Below are positions 1 to 7,686 of a DNA stretch of 64,000 nucleotides, piece after piece. Under the pieces are notes generated by a model. That model searched no databases. It saw nothing but the letters and a program-made list of their open reading frames with translations, and was not told where the DNA came from. The DNA lies in the NCBI RefSeq assembly GCF_043497005.1, contig NZ_JBIEKE010000003.1, forward strand, positions 372,001 to 436,000, read 5' to 3'. Both the position numbers and the translations under genes were made by a program. The DNA is from Halobacillus_A sp043497005 (GTDB lineage: Bacteria; Bacillota; Bacilli; Bacillales; Halobacillaceae). Each line of letters begins with the position of its first letter. Within the stretch, counting starts at the first letter, position 1.

Positions 1-1676
1 AAAGTGACCGTGTCGTCACTAGATGGATCGTCATTCATTGAATCGATATCGGCAATTAACGCCAAGTCCGTTAAAAATGCAATTAATGTTTTATCTTCTG
101 CCGTATCTTCAAAATTTTTGGTAACAGACTTGAACTCTTCAATGTTTTCTAACCGGCTCTGCGCTTCTAAACTTTTTTCGTTTTTCAGCATTTCTTCGTA
201 ACCTGTGATTTCAATAACTTCGTTGACCATATCTGTCGCAGAAAGAAATTCCTGCTGCTGGGTCCAGTTACGGATCATTTGATAAAAATTCATGACAGAC
301 TTAGCCGCTTTGGCACTTACCCCGACAAAATCGATTTCTGCCGCTGCTTCATAAAGCGAGATATCCTGAGCAGCTGCATATGCTTGTAGTTTATCCAGGC
401 TTGTTTTTCCTACGCCTCGTTTCGGTTCATTTATGACACGCTGAAAGCTTAAATCATCGTTTGGATTGGCAATCAGCCTTAAGTAAGCAAGTAAGTCTTT
501 AATCTCTTTTCGATCGTAGAACTTCGTACCTCCAACCATTTGGTAAGGAACACCGGACTTTACGAATGTTTCTTCAATCGTACGAGATTGGGCATTTGTC
601 CGATATAAAATCGCTACGTCTTTATACTGAAAACTTCCGCTGCGTACAAGATCTTCAATCTGGTCGGTGACAAAAAAAGCTTCTTCTCTCTCTGTCCCCG
701 CTTCTTTGTATTGAATTTTCGTACCACCGCTATTATCAGTCCATAGGTTTTTAGCTTTTCGTCCACTATTATTGGCGATTACTTTATTGGCAGCATTTAA
801 GATGAGTTCTGTGGAGCGGTAATTTTGCTCCAGCAAGATCGTTTTTGCGTTCGGATAGTCCTTCTCAAAGGATAGGATGTTTGTAATATCTGCCCCTCTC
901 CAACGGTAAATAGATTGGTCAGAATCACCTACTACACAAAGATTTTGGTAACGGCTGGCTAGATGCTTAACAAGCTGATACTGGGCATGGTTCGTATCTT
1001 GATACTCGTCCACGTGAATATATTGAAAGCGGCGCTGGTAATACTCTAAGACTTCTGGCAGCCGGTCAAAGAGCGTTAACGTCTGCATAATCAAATCGTC
1101 GAAATCCAGCGATTGATTCTTGCGCAGCTTTTTTTGATATCCTTTATAAATCTGAGCAATTTGCTCTTCATGCAAACTGTTTGTCTCACGTTCATACTGC
1201 TCCGGTGTAATAAGTTCGTTCTTAGCGTTGCTGATCGCCCCGATCATCGCGCGGGGATCCCATTTTTTTGGATCGAGATTCAATTCTTTCAGTACTTGTT
1301 TGATCACGGACTGCTGATCACTTGAATCTAAAATAGAAAAGTTACGATCGTAGCCGATTCGGTCGATGTCACGTCTAAGAATACGCACACACATAGAGTG
1401 GAACGTAGACATCCATATCTTTTCGGCTTCTGCTCCCACTAATGACTCAACTCGCTCTTTCATTTCGCGTGCTGCTTTGTTCGTAAATGTAATTGCTAAA
1501 ACGTTCCGTGGAGATACTTCTCTTTCATCTAGTAAATATGCGATTCGATGAGTAAGTACTCTTGTTTTTCCACTTCCCGCCCCGGCCATTATAAGAAGCG
1601 GTCCTTCGGTATGGGTGACCGCATTTCTCTGTTGTTCATTCAACCCTTTCACTAGAGGGTGGATTGCTTGTGTCAT
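1..1676 (-). CDS. pcrA: ATP-dependent DNA helicase PcrA (UvrD/Rep family), 3' end cut by window edge
   Basis: Superfamily 1A 3'-5' DNA helicase used in repair and in restart of stalled replication. The gene runs leftward and leaves the window at base 1, so only about the first 558 residues are present. The N-terminus starts MTQAIHPLVKGLNEQQRNAV, the Q-motif region of UvrD/PcrA proteins. It is followed by the Walker A segment MAGAGSGKTRVL and by motif Ia ITFTNKAA. The ATG at 1674-1676 has an AAGGAAGGTG-like ribosome site just upstream, and pcrB ends 22 bases before it, so the two are likely co-transcribed. The order pcrB-pcrA matches B. subtilis, where ligA follows. Identification is secure; the missing C-terminus cannot be assessed. 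Confidence 0.96.
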   Translation of the reverse strand, partial: MTQAIHPLVKGLNEQQRNAVTHTEGPLLIMAGAGSGKTRVLTHRIAYLLDEREVSPRNVLAITFTNKAAREMKERVESLVGAEAEKIWMSTFHSMCVRILRRDIDRIGYDRNFSILDSSDQQSVIKQVLKELNLDPKKWDPRAMIGAISNAKNELITPEQYERETNSLHEEQIAQIYKGYQKKLRKNQSLDFDDLIMQTLTLFDRLPEVLEYYQRRFQYIHVDEYQDTNHAQYQLVKHLASRYQNLCVVGDSDQSIYRWRGADITNILSFEKDYPNAKTILLEQNYRSTELILNAANKVIANNSGRKAKNLWTDNSGGTKIQYKEAGTEREEAFFVTDQIEDLVRSGSFQYKDVAILYRTNAQSRTIEETFVKSGVPYQMVGGTKFYDRKEIKDLLAYLRLIANPNDDLSFQRVINEPKRGVGKTSLDKLQAYAAAQDISLYEAAAEIDFVGVSAKAAKSVMNFYQMIRNWTQQQEFLSATDMVNEVIEITGYEEMLKNEKSLEAQSRLENIEEFKSVTKNFEDTAEDKTLIAFLTDLALIADIDSMNDDPSSDDTVT

Positions 1677-1698
1677 GTGGACACCTTCCTTTTACTCA

Positions 1699-2382
1699 TT
1701 ATTGCTTGCAAGCCTTAACCGTTCGAAGAGCTGCTTGCACGTCCTTATATATAACATTCCCTACGACGATAACATCTGCATGGCGTTTCATCGTAACCGC
1801 CTGTTCGTAAGACTCAATACCTCCCCCGTAAAAAAGGGTAGTGTGGCTTACATGATTACGAACTTCCTTTACTAATTCAGCATTCCCAAAGGCTCCACTA
1901 TATTCTAAGTAAAAAATCGGAAAATGAAACATTTGCTCTGCCATAACTGCATATGCAATAACATCATCATATGACGGCAGCTCACATTCAGCCGCTTTGA
2001 ATACTTTCGCTTGTTCGTTCAATACACAATAGCCTTCTACCAGCATATGATTCCACGGAATCCAATCCTGATATTCCTTAATAGCTTCATGCTGAATACC
2101 GGTGATAAACTTCTTATCCTTACTGTTTAATACACTCGGAATTAAATATCCATCAAACCCAGGCATGATGGATTCCATAGTTGAAACCTCAAGCAGACAT
2201 GGAACTTTGTAGCGCTGGACTCTTTCTGACAAATCAAATACATTGTCGAAAGTTACGCCATCTGTTCCTCCGATAATGATCGCATCCGTGCCTGATTCAC
2301 AAAGAACGGATAAGTCTCTATCATCTATTGTTTTATTTGGATCGAGCTTAAAAACGTGACTCCATTCTTTTATATTACACAC
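1699..2382 (-). CDS. pcrB: Heptaprenylglyceryl phosphate synthase PcrB
   Basis: A 227-residue TIM-barrel prenyltransferase. PcrB joins heptaprenyl diphosphate to sn-glycerol-1-phosphate, giving archaeal-type ether lipid precursors in Bacillales. The N-terminal region has the family's LDPNKTIDD segment and the GTDAIIIGGTDGVT loop. Near the C-terminus the phosphate-binding part reads FYGGGIES and ADVIVVGNVIY, as expected. The start is GTG at 2380-2382 with GGAGGA nine bases upstream. An extended -10 promoter lies 116 bases upstream, so pcrB-pcrA may form their own transcription unit behind the yerC terminator. Length is normal for the family. Confidence 0.95.
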   Translation of the reverse strand: MCNIKEWSHVFKLDPNKTIDDRDLSVLCESGTDAIIIGGTDGVTFDNVFDLSERVQRYKVPCLLEVSTMESIMPGFDGYLIPSVLNSKDKKFITGIQHEAIKEYQDWIPWNHMLVEGYCVLNEQAKVFKAAECELPSYDDVIAYAVMAEQMFHFPIFYLEYSGAFGNAELVKEVRNHVSHTTLFYGGGIESYEQAVTMKRHADVIVVGNVIYKDVQAALRTVKACKQ

Positions 2383-2497
2383 AGAATGTATTCCTCCATA
2401 AGTGAATCTTGTGTCGGCCTTTCATCTTCTGACTCAGCGGAGAACCTCAAGATATTTAGTGCCCGTTCAATTACGATAAACGTTTATCCATTCATAT

Positions 2498-2506
2498 ATT
2501 ATAGCA
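2498..2506 (-). promoter_or_regulatory. Extended -10 promoter, probably for pcrB-pcrA
   Basis: On the minus strand the sequence reads TGCTATAAT, a perfect extended -10 (TGnTATAAT) with no clear -35 box. It lies in the otherwise empty 304-base gap 2383-2686 between pcrB and the yerC terminator, which fits a separate start for pcrB. I saw no other structure in this gap. Confidence 0.5.
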
Positions 2507-2686
2507 AACTTTTACTTCTTACATGAATCGATAAGAGGGATTTTTTATGAAGACTTACGGTCATTAATAATTGATTTACGAGAGGGTTTTAGAAGTTTTG
2601 CGAGTAGTATCAGTTGGAACGTTACGATACCAACCAGCGCCCCCTCCTGCAGCCCAACATTCCCTGATATCTTTCAAATCACCATC

Positions 2687-2719
2687 AAAAAGCCGCCCCA
2701 ACGACCAGGACGGCTTTTT
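2687..2719. terminator. Bidirectional rho-independent terminator after yerC
   Basis: AAAAAGCCG (2687-2695) pairs with CGGCTTTTT (2711-2719) across a 15-base loop. On the minus strand it lies directly behind the yerC stop and ends in a T run. Confidence 0.8.
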
Positions 2720-2724
2720 CCGCT

Positions 2725-3027
2725 TTATTCAATTTTCTTTTCCTGCACACGATCTAATGCTAACGTGTAGGCGTCATTTCCATAGTTCAAGCAGCGTTTC
2801 ACTCGGGAAATTGTAGCCGTAGAGGCTCCTGTTTCCGTTTCGATTTTATGATACGTAAACCCTTCGCGCAGCATTCGAGCAACTTCAAGGCGCTGGGCAA
2901 GTGATTGGACTTCGTTCATTGTTGCTAAGTCATCGAAAAACTCATAACATTCTTCTACGTTTTTAAGGGACAAGATGGCTTCAAAAAGTTGATCCAATGT
3001 CTTCCCTCTTAGTTTATCAATTTGCAC
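2725..3027 (-). CDS. yerC: YerC/YecD family TrpR-like DNA-binding protein
   Basis: A 100-residue protein of the TrpR-related YerC family. The central part LAQRLEVARMLREGFTYHKI and the helix-turn-helix GASTATISRVKRC are nearly the same as in B. subtilis YerC. The physiological target is not well defined. An open frame extends upstream to 3081, but I place the start at GTG 3025-3027: it has GGGAGG eight bases upstream, gives the family start VQIDKLRGK, and avoids overlap with yerB. YerB ends 13 bases upstream, so the two are probably co-transcribed. A strong terminator follows. Confidence 0.9.
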   Translation of the reverse strand: MQIDKLRGKTLDQLFEAILSLKNVEECYEFFDDLATMNEVQSLAQRLEVARMLREGFTYHKIETETGASTATISRVKRCLNYGNDAYTLALDRVQEKKIE

Positions 3028-3040
3028 TTGCTTTCCCTCC

Positions 3041-4045
3041 CTATTCGTTAACAGATACCATCCCTGGCTCTTCAGGAACAACGTTCACCCAAGTTTGACC
3101 TTGTTTAAATGGAACAAGTTCACCATCTTGATAAGGCAATATCCGCCCATCTTTATTCTTCCATTCTACATCAATTTGCTCCCCATTTTGCAAGAGGTAT
3201 CCTTTTCCGCCTGAAGTGAGGTCAATATCACGACGGCCGTCGTCATCGACCACCTCATGGGAAGTGTGAATAATCAATACGTTTTCAAGGGCAACTTGTT
3301 CGTTCGTTTCCTTATCTACACTAGCTTCTCCATCGCTCGCTCGTAAGTATTGTTCTTTTTCTAAGTCATACGTATAGGTAACCGTTTCATTTGGCCCATA
3401 AGTAATAGTTACTTCACTCACCTGACTGCCTTCATCACGATTTTCATTACTAAAAGGCAGTGGATCGATCGCCATTTCAGTTGCATAACCTTTGCTCTGT
3501 AGAAGCTGTTCCAAACCGCTGGTAAGCAAGTAGGAGTTGTGCGGCGGCTGCCTGTCGGTGGTTCGTTTGAAAAGCTCTCTATCATTATCATACTTAGCGC
3601 CGTCGGCATAATCAATGCCGCTTTCCTCAATATCTTTATTTATAAAATTTGCAGCCCCGTGATACGTATACAAAGCATCAAAACCTGCTGCAATTTCGTA
3701 AAAATAAGATCTTGCACTTCTTACCGGACCTATGTTCTCTGGTAAATCGCTCTGATACAAAGCTAACAGTCTCGTGATCTGTCCTTCTGCAAGAAATTCA
3801 TAAACGATGTCTGCTTTACTTATCCCTGATTGGGGACGGGCCGCCGTATGATTATTAACCATTACGGCAATCACACGCTTGTCTACGCGTTCATCCGTTT
3901 GTTCTCCCGTAAGAGGATAAACACCTTGATCGGCTAATTCTTCTGATTGATCATCATCGGTTACTTTTGATTTCGAATTGTCGCTGCTGCAGGCCGCTAA
4001 TATACTAAACAATAAAATCAAGCCCAACCATACATGCTTTCTCAT
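3041..4045 (-). CDS. yerB: YerB-like lipoprotein (DUF3048 family)
   Basis: Predicted membrane-anchored lipoprotein of about 334 residues. The N-terminus MRKHVWLGLILLFSILAACS is a lipoprotein signal with lipobox LAAC, so the mature Cys is about residue 18. The rest carries the DUF3048 features, for example RPQSGISKADIVYEFLAEG and NIGPVRSARSYFYEIA; the molecular function is unknown. Two starts are possible. The ATG at 4043-4045 sits 10 bases from AAGGGG, while the upstream ATG at 4049-4051 is only four bases away. It lies between yerA and yerC as in B. subtilis. An acidic stretch rich in D and E follows the lipobox. Confidence 0.88.
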   Translation of the reverse strand: MRKHVWLGLILLFSILAACSSDNSKSKVTDDDQSEELADQGVYPLTGEQTDERVDKRVIAVMVNNHTAARPQSGISKADIVYEFLAEGQITRLLALYQSDLPENIGPVRSARSYFYEIAAGFDALYTYHGAANFINKDIEESGIDYADGAKYDNDRELFKRTTDRQPPHNSYLLTSGLEQLLQSKGYATEMAIDPLPFSNENRDEGSQVSEVTITYGPNETVTYTYDLEKEQYLRASDGEASVDKETNEQVALENVLIIHTSHEVVDDDGRRDIDLTSGGKGYLLQNGEQIDVEWKNKDGRILPYQDGELVPFKQGQTWVNVVPEEPGMVSVNE

Positions 4046-4086
4046 TACCATATTACCCCTTATACGTTTTATATACTCTCTATATC

Positions 4087-5832
4087 TTAACGCATGATGG
4101 CTGGATAAAGAACCTCATTCTTTTTCACATCCATAATTCCGACAGGAGTGATTCTAATAAAGGGCAGGTGCATAGATGACAAAAAGAGCAAGGTGTAGAC
4201 TGGGTCTCCGAATGTATAGCCATAAGTCTTTAATCTTTCTTTCAGCTCTTCTTCTTTTTTTATAAGTTCCGCCATTTCTAGATCCGCCATGACCCCTGAG
4301 AGAGACAACGGCAGTTCAAATACTACTTTTCCGTTATCTACAAGTACAATACCTCCGCCTATTTCTTTTAGACGTTTGAACGCAAGCTTCATATCAGGCC
4401 GTGATTTTCCTATTAAAATTAAGTCTCCTGTATTGGAGTAAGAGCTCACTAATGCGCCGAGCGAATCGGTAAATCCTTTAAGAAGTGTATTTACTCTCCA
4501 CTCCCCATCACGGTCCAGCAGCGTTAAAAATGCTTCGTTATGATCTGCAGGTAAGCGTTCCACAGACGCATCAACGTCAATGGCAAATGGCTTCATTATA
4601 ACTTCATTCTCCATTTCCATTCCTACAGGCATAGAGAACTGCAGGTCGTCTTCTGTTAAATCCCAGGATAAATCAAGAGGTTCTAATCCATGTTGTTTCC
4701 ATGGGAACTCAGCTTTACTTGTAACGGGTTGATTTTCACGCCTCACCCACTCCCCTTTAGCAAGTACCGCATGAGGATTAGGATCTTTAGGATCCGATAA
4801 AAAGTTAAGGTGGGCTACTCTTCCTGGAGCTATACTTCCCAGGCGATCTTCAATTCCAAAATGACGGGCAGCCTGATAAGAACCCATCATATAAGCGTCC
4901 ACATCATTTACTCCAGCTTCAAGTGCTATTTTTATACAAGGATTGATCAATCCTTCACGATAAAATCCAGGCGTTGATCCGTCCGTTGTAAACATCATTC
5001 GGTCAAACGACTGAAGCCCTTTCGCCTTTAATCCTTTTAAGATTTCAGGTAAATCGGGTCGAATAGAAGAGTATCGTAAACCTGTTTGATACCCAAAGGA
5101 TAGGCGATTAATAACTTCATCAGCTGTCATGGATTCGTGTTCTGAATCCAATCCGAGCAGTTTCATTTTTACTAACGTTTTCCATGAAGCCCCCGGCAAA
5201 TGTCCTTCTATCGGTTTTCGTGAACGTTTTGTTTCCTGCATCCAGTGAAGCATTTGATCATCCCCACCGTAAAGGACTTCCGGCCAGGCCGTCAGTTCTC
5301 CTCCTTGAATGACCGCATCATGGTGCAGCCACGGAAGTACCTGCTCCTCAAATTCTTCTTGTTCTTCATCGGGAATCGTCGATTGTGAATCAAGACGAGC
5401 CCACCAGTACATAGAAGCGGGAACATTCATAAATTCTTCAAGGAGTGAGAAAGCTTTTTCTTGATCGGTTAAAAACAGCCACATCAAGTTGTCATTAATT
5501 AATGTAGTTGTCCCCGTCTGTGCTGCATATTCAGCCAAACTACGGGGATTATATAACTGAAATGGATGCGCGTGCGGTTCTATATAACCAGGCACGATAT
5601 AGGAATCACTTCCATCAATCCATTCGGTTCCTTCAGTGAGCGGAGGAAGCTCTGGGCCGCAGTAAATGATGCGGTCATTATATATCCAAATGTGCCCCTG
5701 TATCCATTGTTTAAGGTAAACGTTTAAGTATGTTGTATTTTTTATTAATTTTGTTGGTGCTAGCTTTCCATCTACAACAGCTGTATGTTCGCGAAGTTGT
5801 CGGTTGCGCCAGCGAAAGCGTTGTTCATTCAT
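4087..5832 (-). CDS. yerA: YerA-like putative adenine deaminase (amidohydrolase)
   Basis: A 581-residue metal-dependent amidohydrolase related to adenine deaminases. Metal-binding elements visible are PGYIEPHAHP near residue 100, EGHLPGASW near 210 and the TTDGSTPGF aspartate loop near 285. The first motif reads E-P-H-A-H-P rather than the D-x-H-x-H-x-E-S of true adenine deaminases. That is typical of the YerA subgroup, so substrate specificity should be treated as unproven. The ATG at 5830-5832 has GGGAGGCAGCTCC upstream. The first 51 bases of the gene lie inside a 283-bp tandem duplication, so a second, truncated copy of the yerA start exists upstream. Confidence 0.85.
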   Translation of the reverse strand: MNEQRFRWRNRQLREHTAVVDGKLAPTKLIKNTTYLNVYLKQWIQGHIWIYNDRIIYCGPELPPLTEGTEWIDGSDSYIVPGYIEPHAHPFQLYNPRSLAEYAAQTGTTTLINDNLMWLFLTDQEKAFSLLEEFMNVPASMYWWARLDSQSTIPDEEQEEFEEQVLPWLHHDAVIQGGELTAWPEVLYGGDDQMLHWMQETKRSRKPIEGHLPGASWKTLVKMKLLGLDSEHESMTADEVINRLSFGYQTGLRYSSIRPDLPEILKGLKAKGLQSFDRMMFTTDGSTPGFYREGLINPCIKIALEAGVNDVDAYMMGSYQAARHFGIEDRLGSIAPGRVAHLNFLSDPKDPNPHAVLAKGEWVRRENQPVTSKAEFPWKQHGLEPLDLSWDLTEDDLQFSMPVGMEMENEVIMKPFAIDVDASVERLPADHNEAFLTLLDRDGEWRVNTLLKGFTDSLGALVSSYSNTGDLILIGKSRPDMKLAFKRLKEIGGGIVLVDNGKVVFELPLSLSGVMADLEMAELIKKEEELKERLKTYGYTFGDPVYTLLFLSSMHLPFIRITPVGIMDVKKNEVLYPAIMR

Positions 5833-6064
5833 GGAGCTGCCTCCCGATTCATTTTTTCTATCGTAACACAGGTTGGATTCCCTTCGCTAAGCATAAGAAA
5901 ACACGCAGCAGTAAATATGAAAGCGCTGTATGAAAACATGAAATCAAATCTTCGTTCTCATACTTTCCCTGCCAATAGAAAAATTCAAATAAAAAAGGAC
6001 GGGGTTACCCGTCCTCATTAGTAAAGGATGTCGACAAAATGAATTTTATGGAATATTTAACCGA
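5782..6064. repeat. 283-bp tandem direct repeat, copy 1
   Basis: The unit begins with TGTATGTTCGCGAAG and runs from codon 17 of yerA through its ribosome site, the pur terminator and the first codons of the small plus-strand ORF. It matches copy 2 at an exact offset of 283 bases with four substitutions seen (near 5945, 5961, 5968 and 6004). The shared TGT at the junctions suggests duplication at a 3-base microhomology. Confidence 0.95.
5991..6015 (-). terminator. pur operon-type terminator, distal duplicated copy
   Basis: AGGACGGG (5996-6003) pairs with CCCGTCCT (6008-6015). On the minus strand the hairpin is followed by TTTTTT. It duplicates the hairpin at 6274-6298. Confidence 0.85.
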
Positions 6065-6115
6065 TGTATGTTCGCGAAGTTGTCGGTTGCGCCAGCGAAA
6101 GCGTTGTTCATTCAT
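6005..6115 (-). pseudogene. Truncated duplicate of the yerA 5' end
   Basis: The duplicated ATG at 6113-6115 keeps the yerA ribosome site and encodes the first 17 yerA residues (MNEQRFRWRNRQLREHT). It then runs out of the repeat into unrelated sequence and stops at TAA 6005-6007, giving a 36-residue peptide. It is a by-product of the tandem duplication and is probably not functional. Confidence 0.75.
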
Positions 6116-6350
6116 GGAGCTGCCTCCCGATTCATTTTTTCTATCGTAACACAGGTTGGATTCCCTTCGCTAAGCATAAGAAAACACGCAGCAGTAAATA
6201 TGAAAGCGCTGTATGAAAACATGAAATCATATCTTCGTTCTCATAATTTCCTTGCCAATAGAAAAATTCAAATAAAAAAGGACGGGATTACCCGTCCTCA
6301 TTAGTAAAGGATGTCGACAAAATGAATTTTATGGAATATTTAACCGATGT
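6065..6350. repeat. 283-bp tandem direct repeat, copy 2
   Basis: Second unit of the tandem duplication. Identity ends at TGT (6348-6350), after which the intact 34-codon ORF continues. It therefore holds an orphan yerA start (6113-6115) and a second copy of the terminator hairpin. Confidence 0.95.
6274..6298 (-). terminator. Terminator of the pur operon (purD-proximal copy)
   Basis: AGGACGGG (6279-6286) and CCCGTCCT (6291-6298) form an 8-bp stem with a four-base loop. A T run follows on the minus strand. It lies 93 bases behind the purD stop. Confidence 0.85.
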
Positions 6351-6426
6351 TGGCTTTGTTATATCTCTGGTTATAGGGACCGTAGCTGCATTACTCTACG
6401 TTTGGATTAGACGAAACAATAGCTGA
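6322..6426 (+). CDS. Small membrane peptide, 34 residues, convergent with purD
   Basis: An ATG at 6322 with AAAGGA nine bases upstream opens a 34-codon frame ending at TGA 6424-6426. The product begins MNFMEYLTDVG, then has one hydrophobic stretch (FVISLVIGTVAALLYVW) and a basic end RRNNS, the pattern of a single-pass membrane peptide. Its last 36 bases overlap the 3' end of purD on the opposite strand. The first part of the ORF is also in the 283-bp duplication, so a second start with a different tail exists at 6039. I do not recognise a family. The ribosome site and composition support translation, but it remains a prediction. Confidence 0.5.
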   Translation: MNFMEYLTDVGFVISLVIGTVAALLYVWIRRNNS

Positions 6427-7668
6427 TTGTCCAATATCATTTCGATAAAAGAAGTCATCCGTTTCGTCAAAAACGCGCAGCGCATCGTTCACGTCGATCA
6501 AGGCTGCCGCTAAATCATCTGCTGTTTTACCAAATAACAGCACCCTTCCTCCGTCGGAAACGTAAGCTTTTTCCGCTTTCTTCGTACCGGCGTGCACAAC
6601 GAATAGTCCATTTTCTTTGGACCATGCAGGCAGCTGAACCCCTTTTTGGTAACTGCCCGGGTATCCTGCTGAAGCCACGACCACTCCTGCACATGCCTGG
6701 TTTTTCCAAGCAAGCTGAGGATCTTTGTGATCCAGAACGTCAAGAACTACTTGCACGAGATCATTTTCTAACAGGGGCAGGACAACCTGAGTTTCCGGAT
6801 CGCCAAATCGAGCGTTAAACTCAATGACTTTAGGACCTTGAGGTGTTTGAATCAGACCGGCGTATAAAATACCTGTAAATGAACGTCCTTCTTCTACTAG
6901 AGCAGAAGCGGCCTGCTGAAGAATGTTATCTACAGCGAAATCATAGGCTCCGTCAGGTAAGTCCTGCGCCGGGGCAAAAGCTCCCATTCCACCAGTATTC
7001 GGTCCTTGATCGCCTTCAAAGGCGCGTTTGTGGTCCTTGGCCGTTACCATTGGATAAACGTCTTCACCGTTTACAAAAGCCATTAGAGAAAATTCTTCTC
7101 CTTGCAAAAATTCTTCGACTACGATTTCCCGGCTCGCATCTCCGAACCTGCCATCTAACAGCATTTCATTTACGGCTTCTACTGCTTGAACGATGGTTTC
7201 TGCTACCACCACACCCTTACCAGCTGCTAATCCGTCGGCTTTCACGACAATAGGAGCACCTTTTTGCTTGATATAATCCTTAGCTTCTTCCGCATCTGTG
7301 AATGCCTCATAATCTGCGGTAGGGATGTTGTATTTTTTCATAATCTGCTTGGCAAAATGCTTGCTTCCTTCGATAAGAGCTGCTGCTTTTGATGGACCAA
7401 ACACAAGTAGACCAGCTTCTTGAAATTGATCTACAAGTCCGTCCAGCAAAGGGTTTTCAGGCCCTACGAACGTAACATCCACCTTATTTTCTTTAGCAAA
7501 TGTGATCAGCTGATCTCCTTCAGATTCTGAAATAGGAACACATTCTGCTTCTTCTTCCATTCCTGCATTCCCCGGAGCCGCAAATACCTTCGAGACCTGG
7601 GGGCTCTCAGCGAATTTCTGAACGAGACTATGCTCACGTCCACCACGTCCAATGACTAAAATCTTCAT
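6391..7668 (-). CDS. purD: Phosphoribosylamine-glycine ligase (GARS)
   Basis: Catalyses the ATP-dependent ligation of 5-phosphoribosylamine and glycine, step two of IMP synthesis. The 425-residue length is normal. The N-terminal domain starts KILVIGRGGREHSL, and the ATP-grasp domain has APIVVKADGLAAGKGVVVA. The metal-binding end reads GPKVIEFNARFGDPETQ. The ATG at 7668 has AGAGGAGG upstream. It is the last gene of the pur operon, 18 bases after purH, and is followed by a terminator inside the tandem duplication. Confidence 0.98.
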   Translation of the reverse strand: MKILVIGRGGREHSLVQKFAESPQVSKVFAAPGNAGMEEEAECVPISESEGDQLITFAKENKVDVTFVGPENPLLDGLVDQFQEAGLLVFGPSKAAALIEGSKHFAKQIMKKYNIPTADYEAFTDAEEAKDYIKQKGAPIVVKADGLAAGKGVVVAETIVQAVEAVNEMLLDGRFGDASREIVVEEFLQGEEFSLMAFVNGEDVYPMVTAKDHKRAFEGDQGPNTGGMGAFAPAQDLPDGAYDFAVDNILQQAASALVEEGRSFTGILYAGLIQTPQGPKVIEFNARFGDPETQVVLPLLENDLVQVVLDVLDHKDPQLAWKNQACAGVVVASAGYPGSYQKGVQLPAWSKENGLFVVHAGTKKAEKAYVSDGGRVLLFGKTADDLAAALIDVNDALRVFDETDDFFYRNDIGQSAIVSSNPNVE

Positions 7669-7686
7669 TTTGGCAGCCTCCTCTTA

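Noticed and set aside
5785..6304. Two nearly identical 78-codon plus-strand frames in the duplicated region
   Set aside because: They run antisense to the yerA start and through the pur terminator, lack ribosome sites, and their similarity is explained by the DNA duplication.
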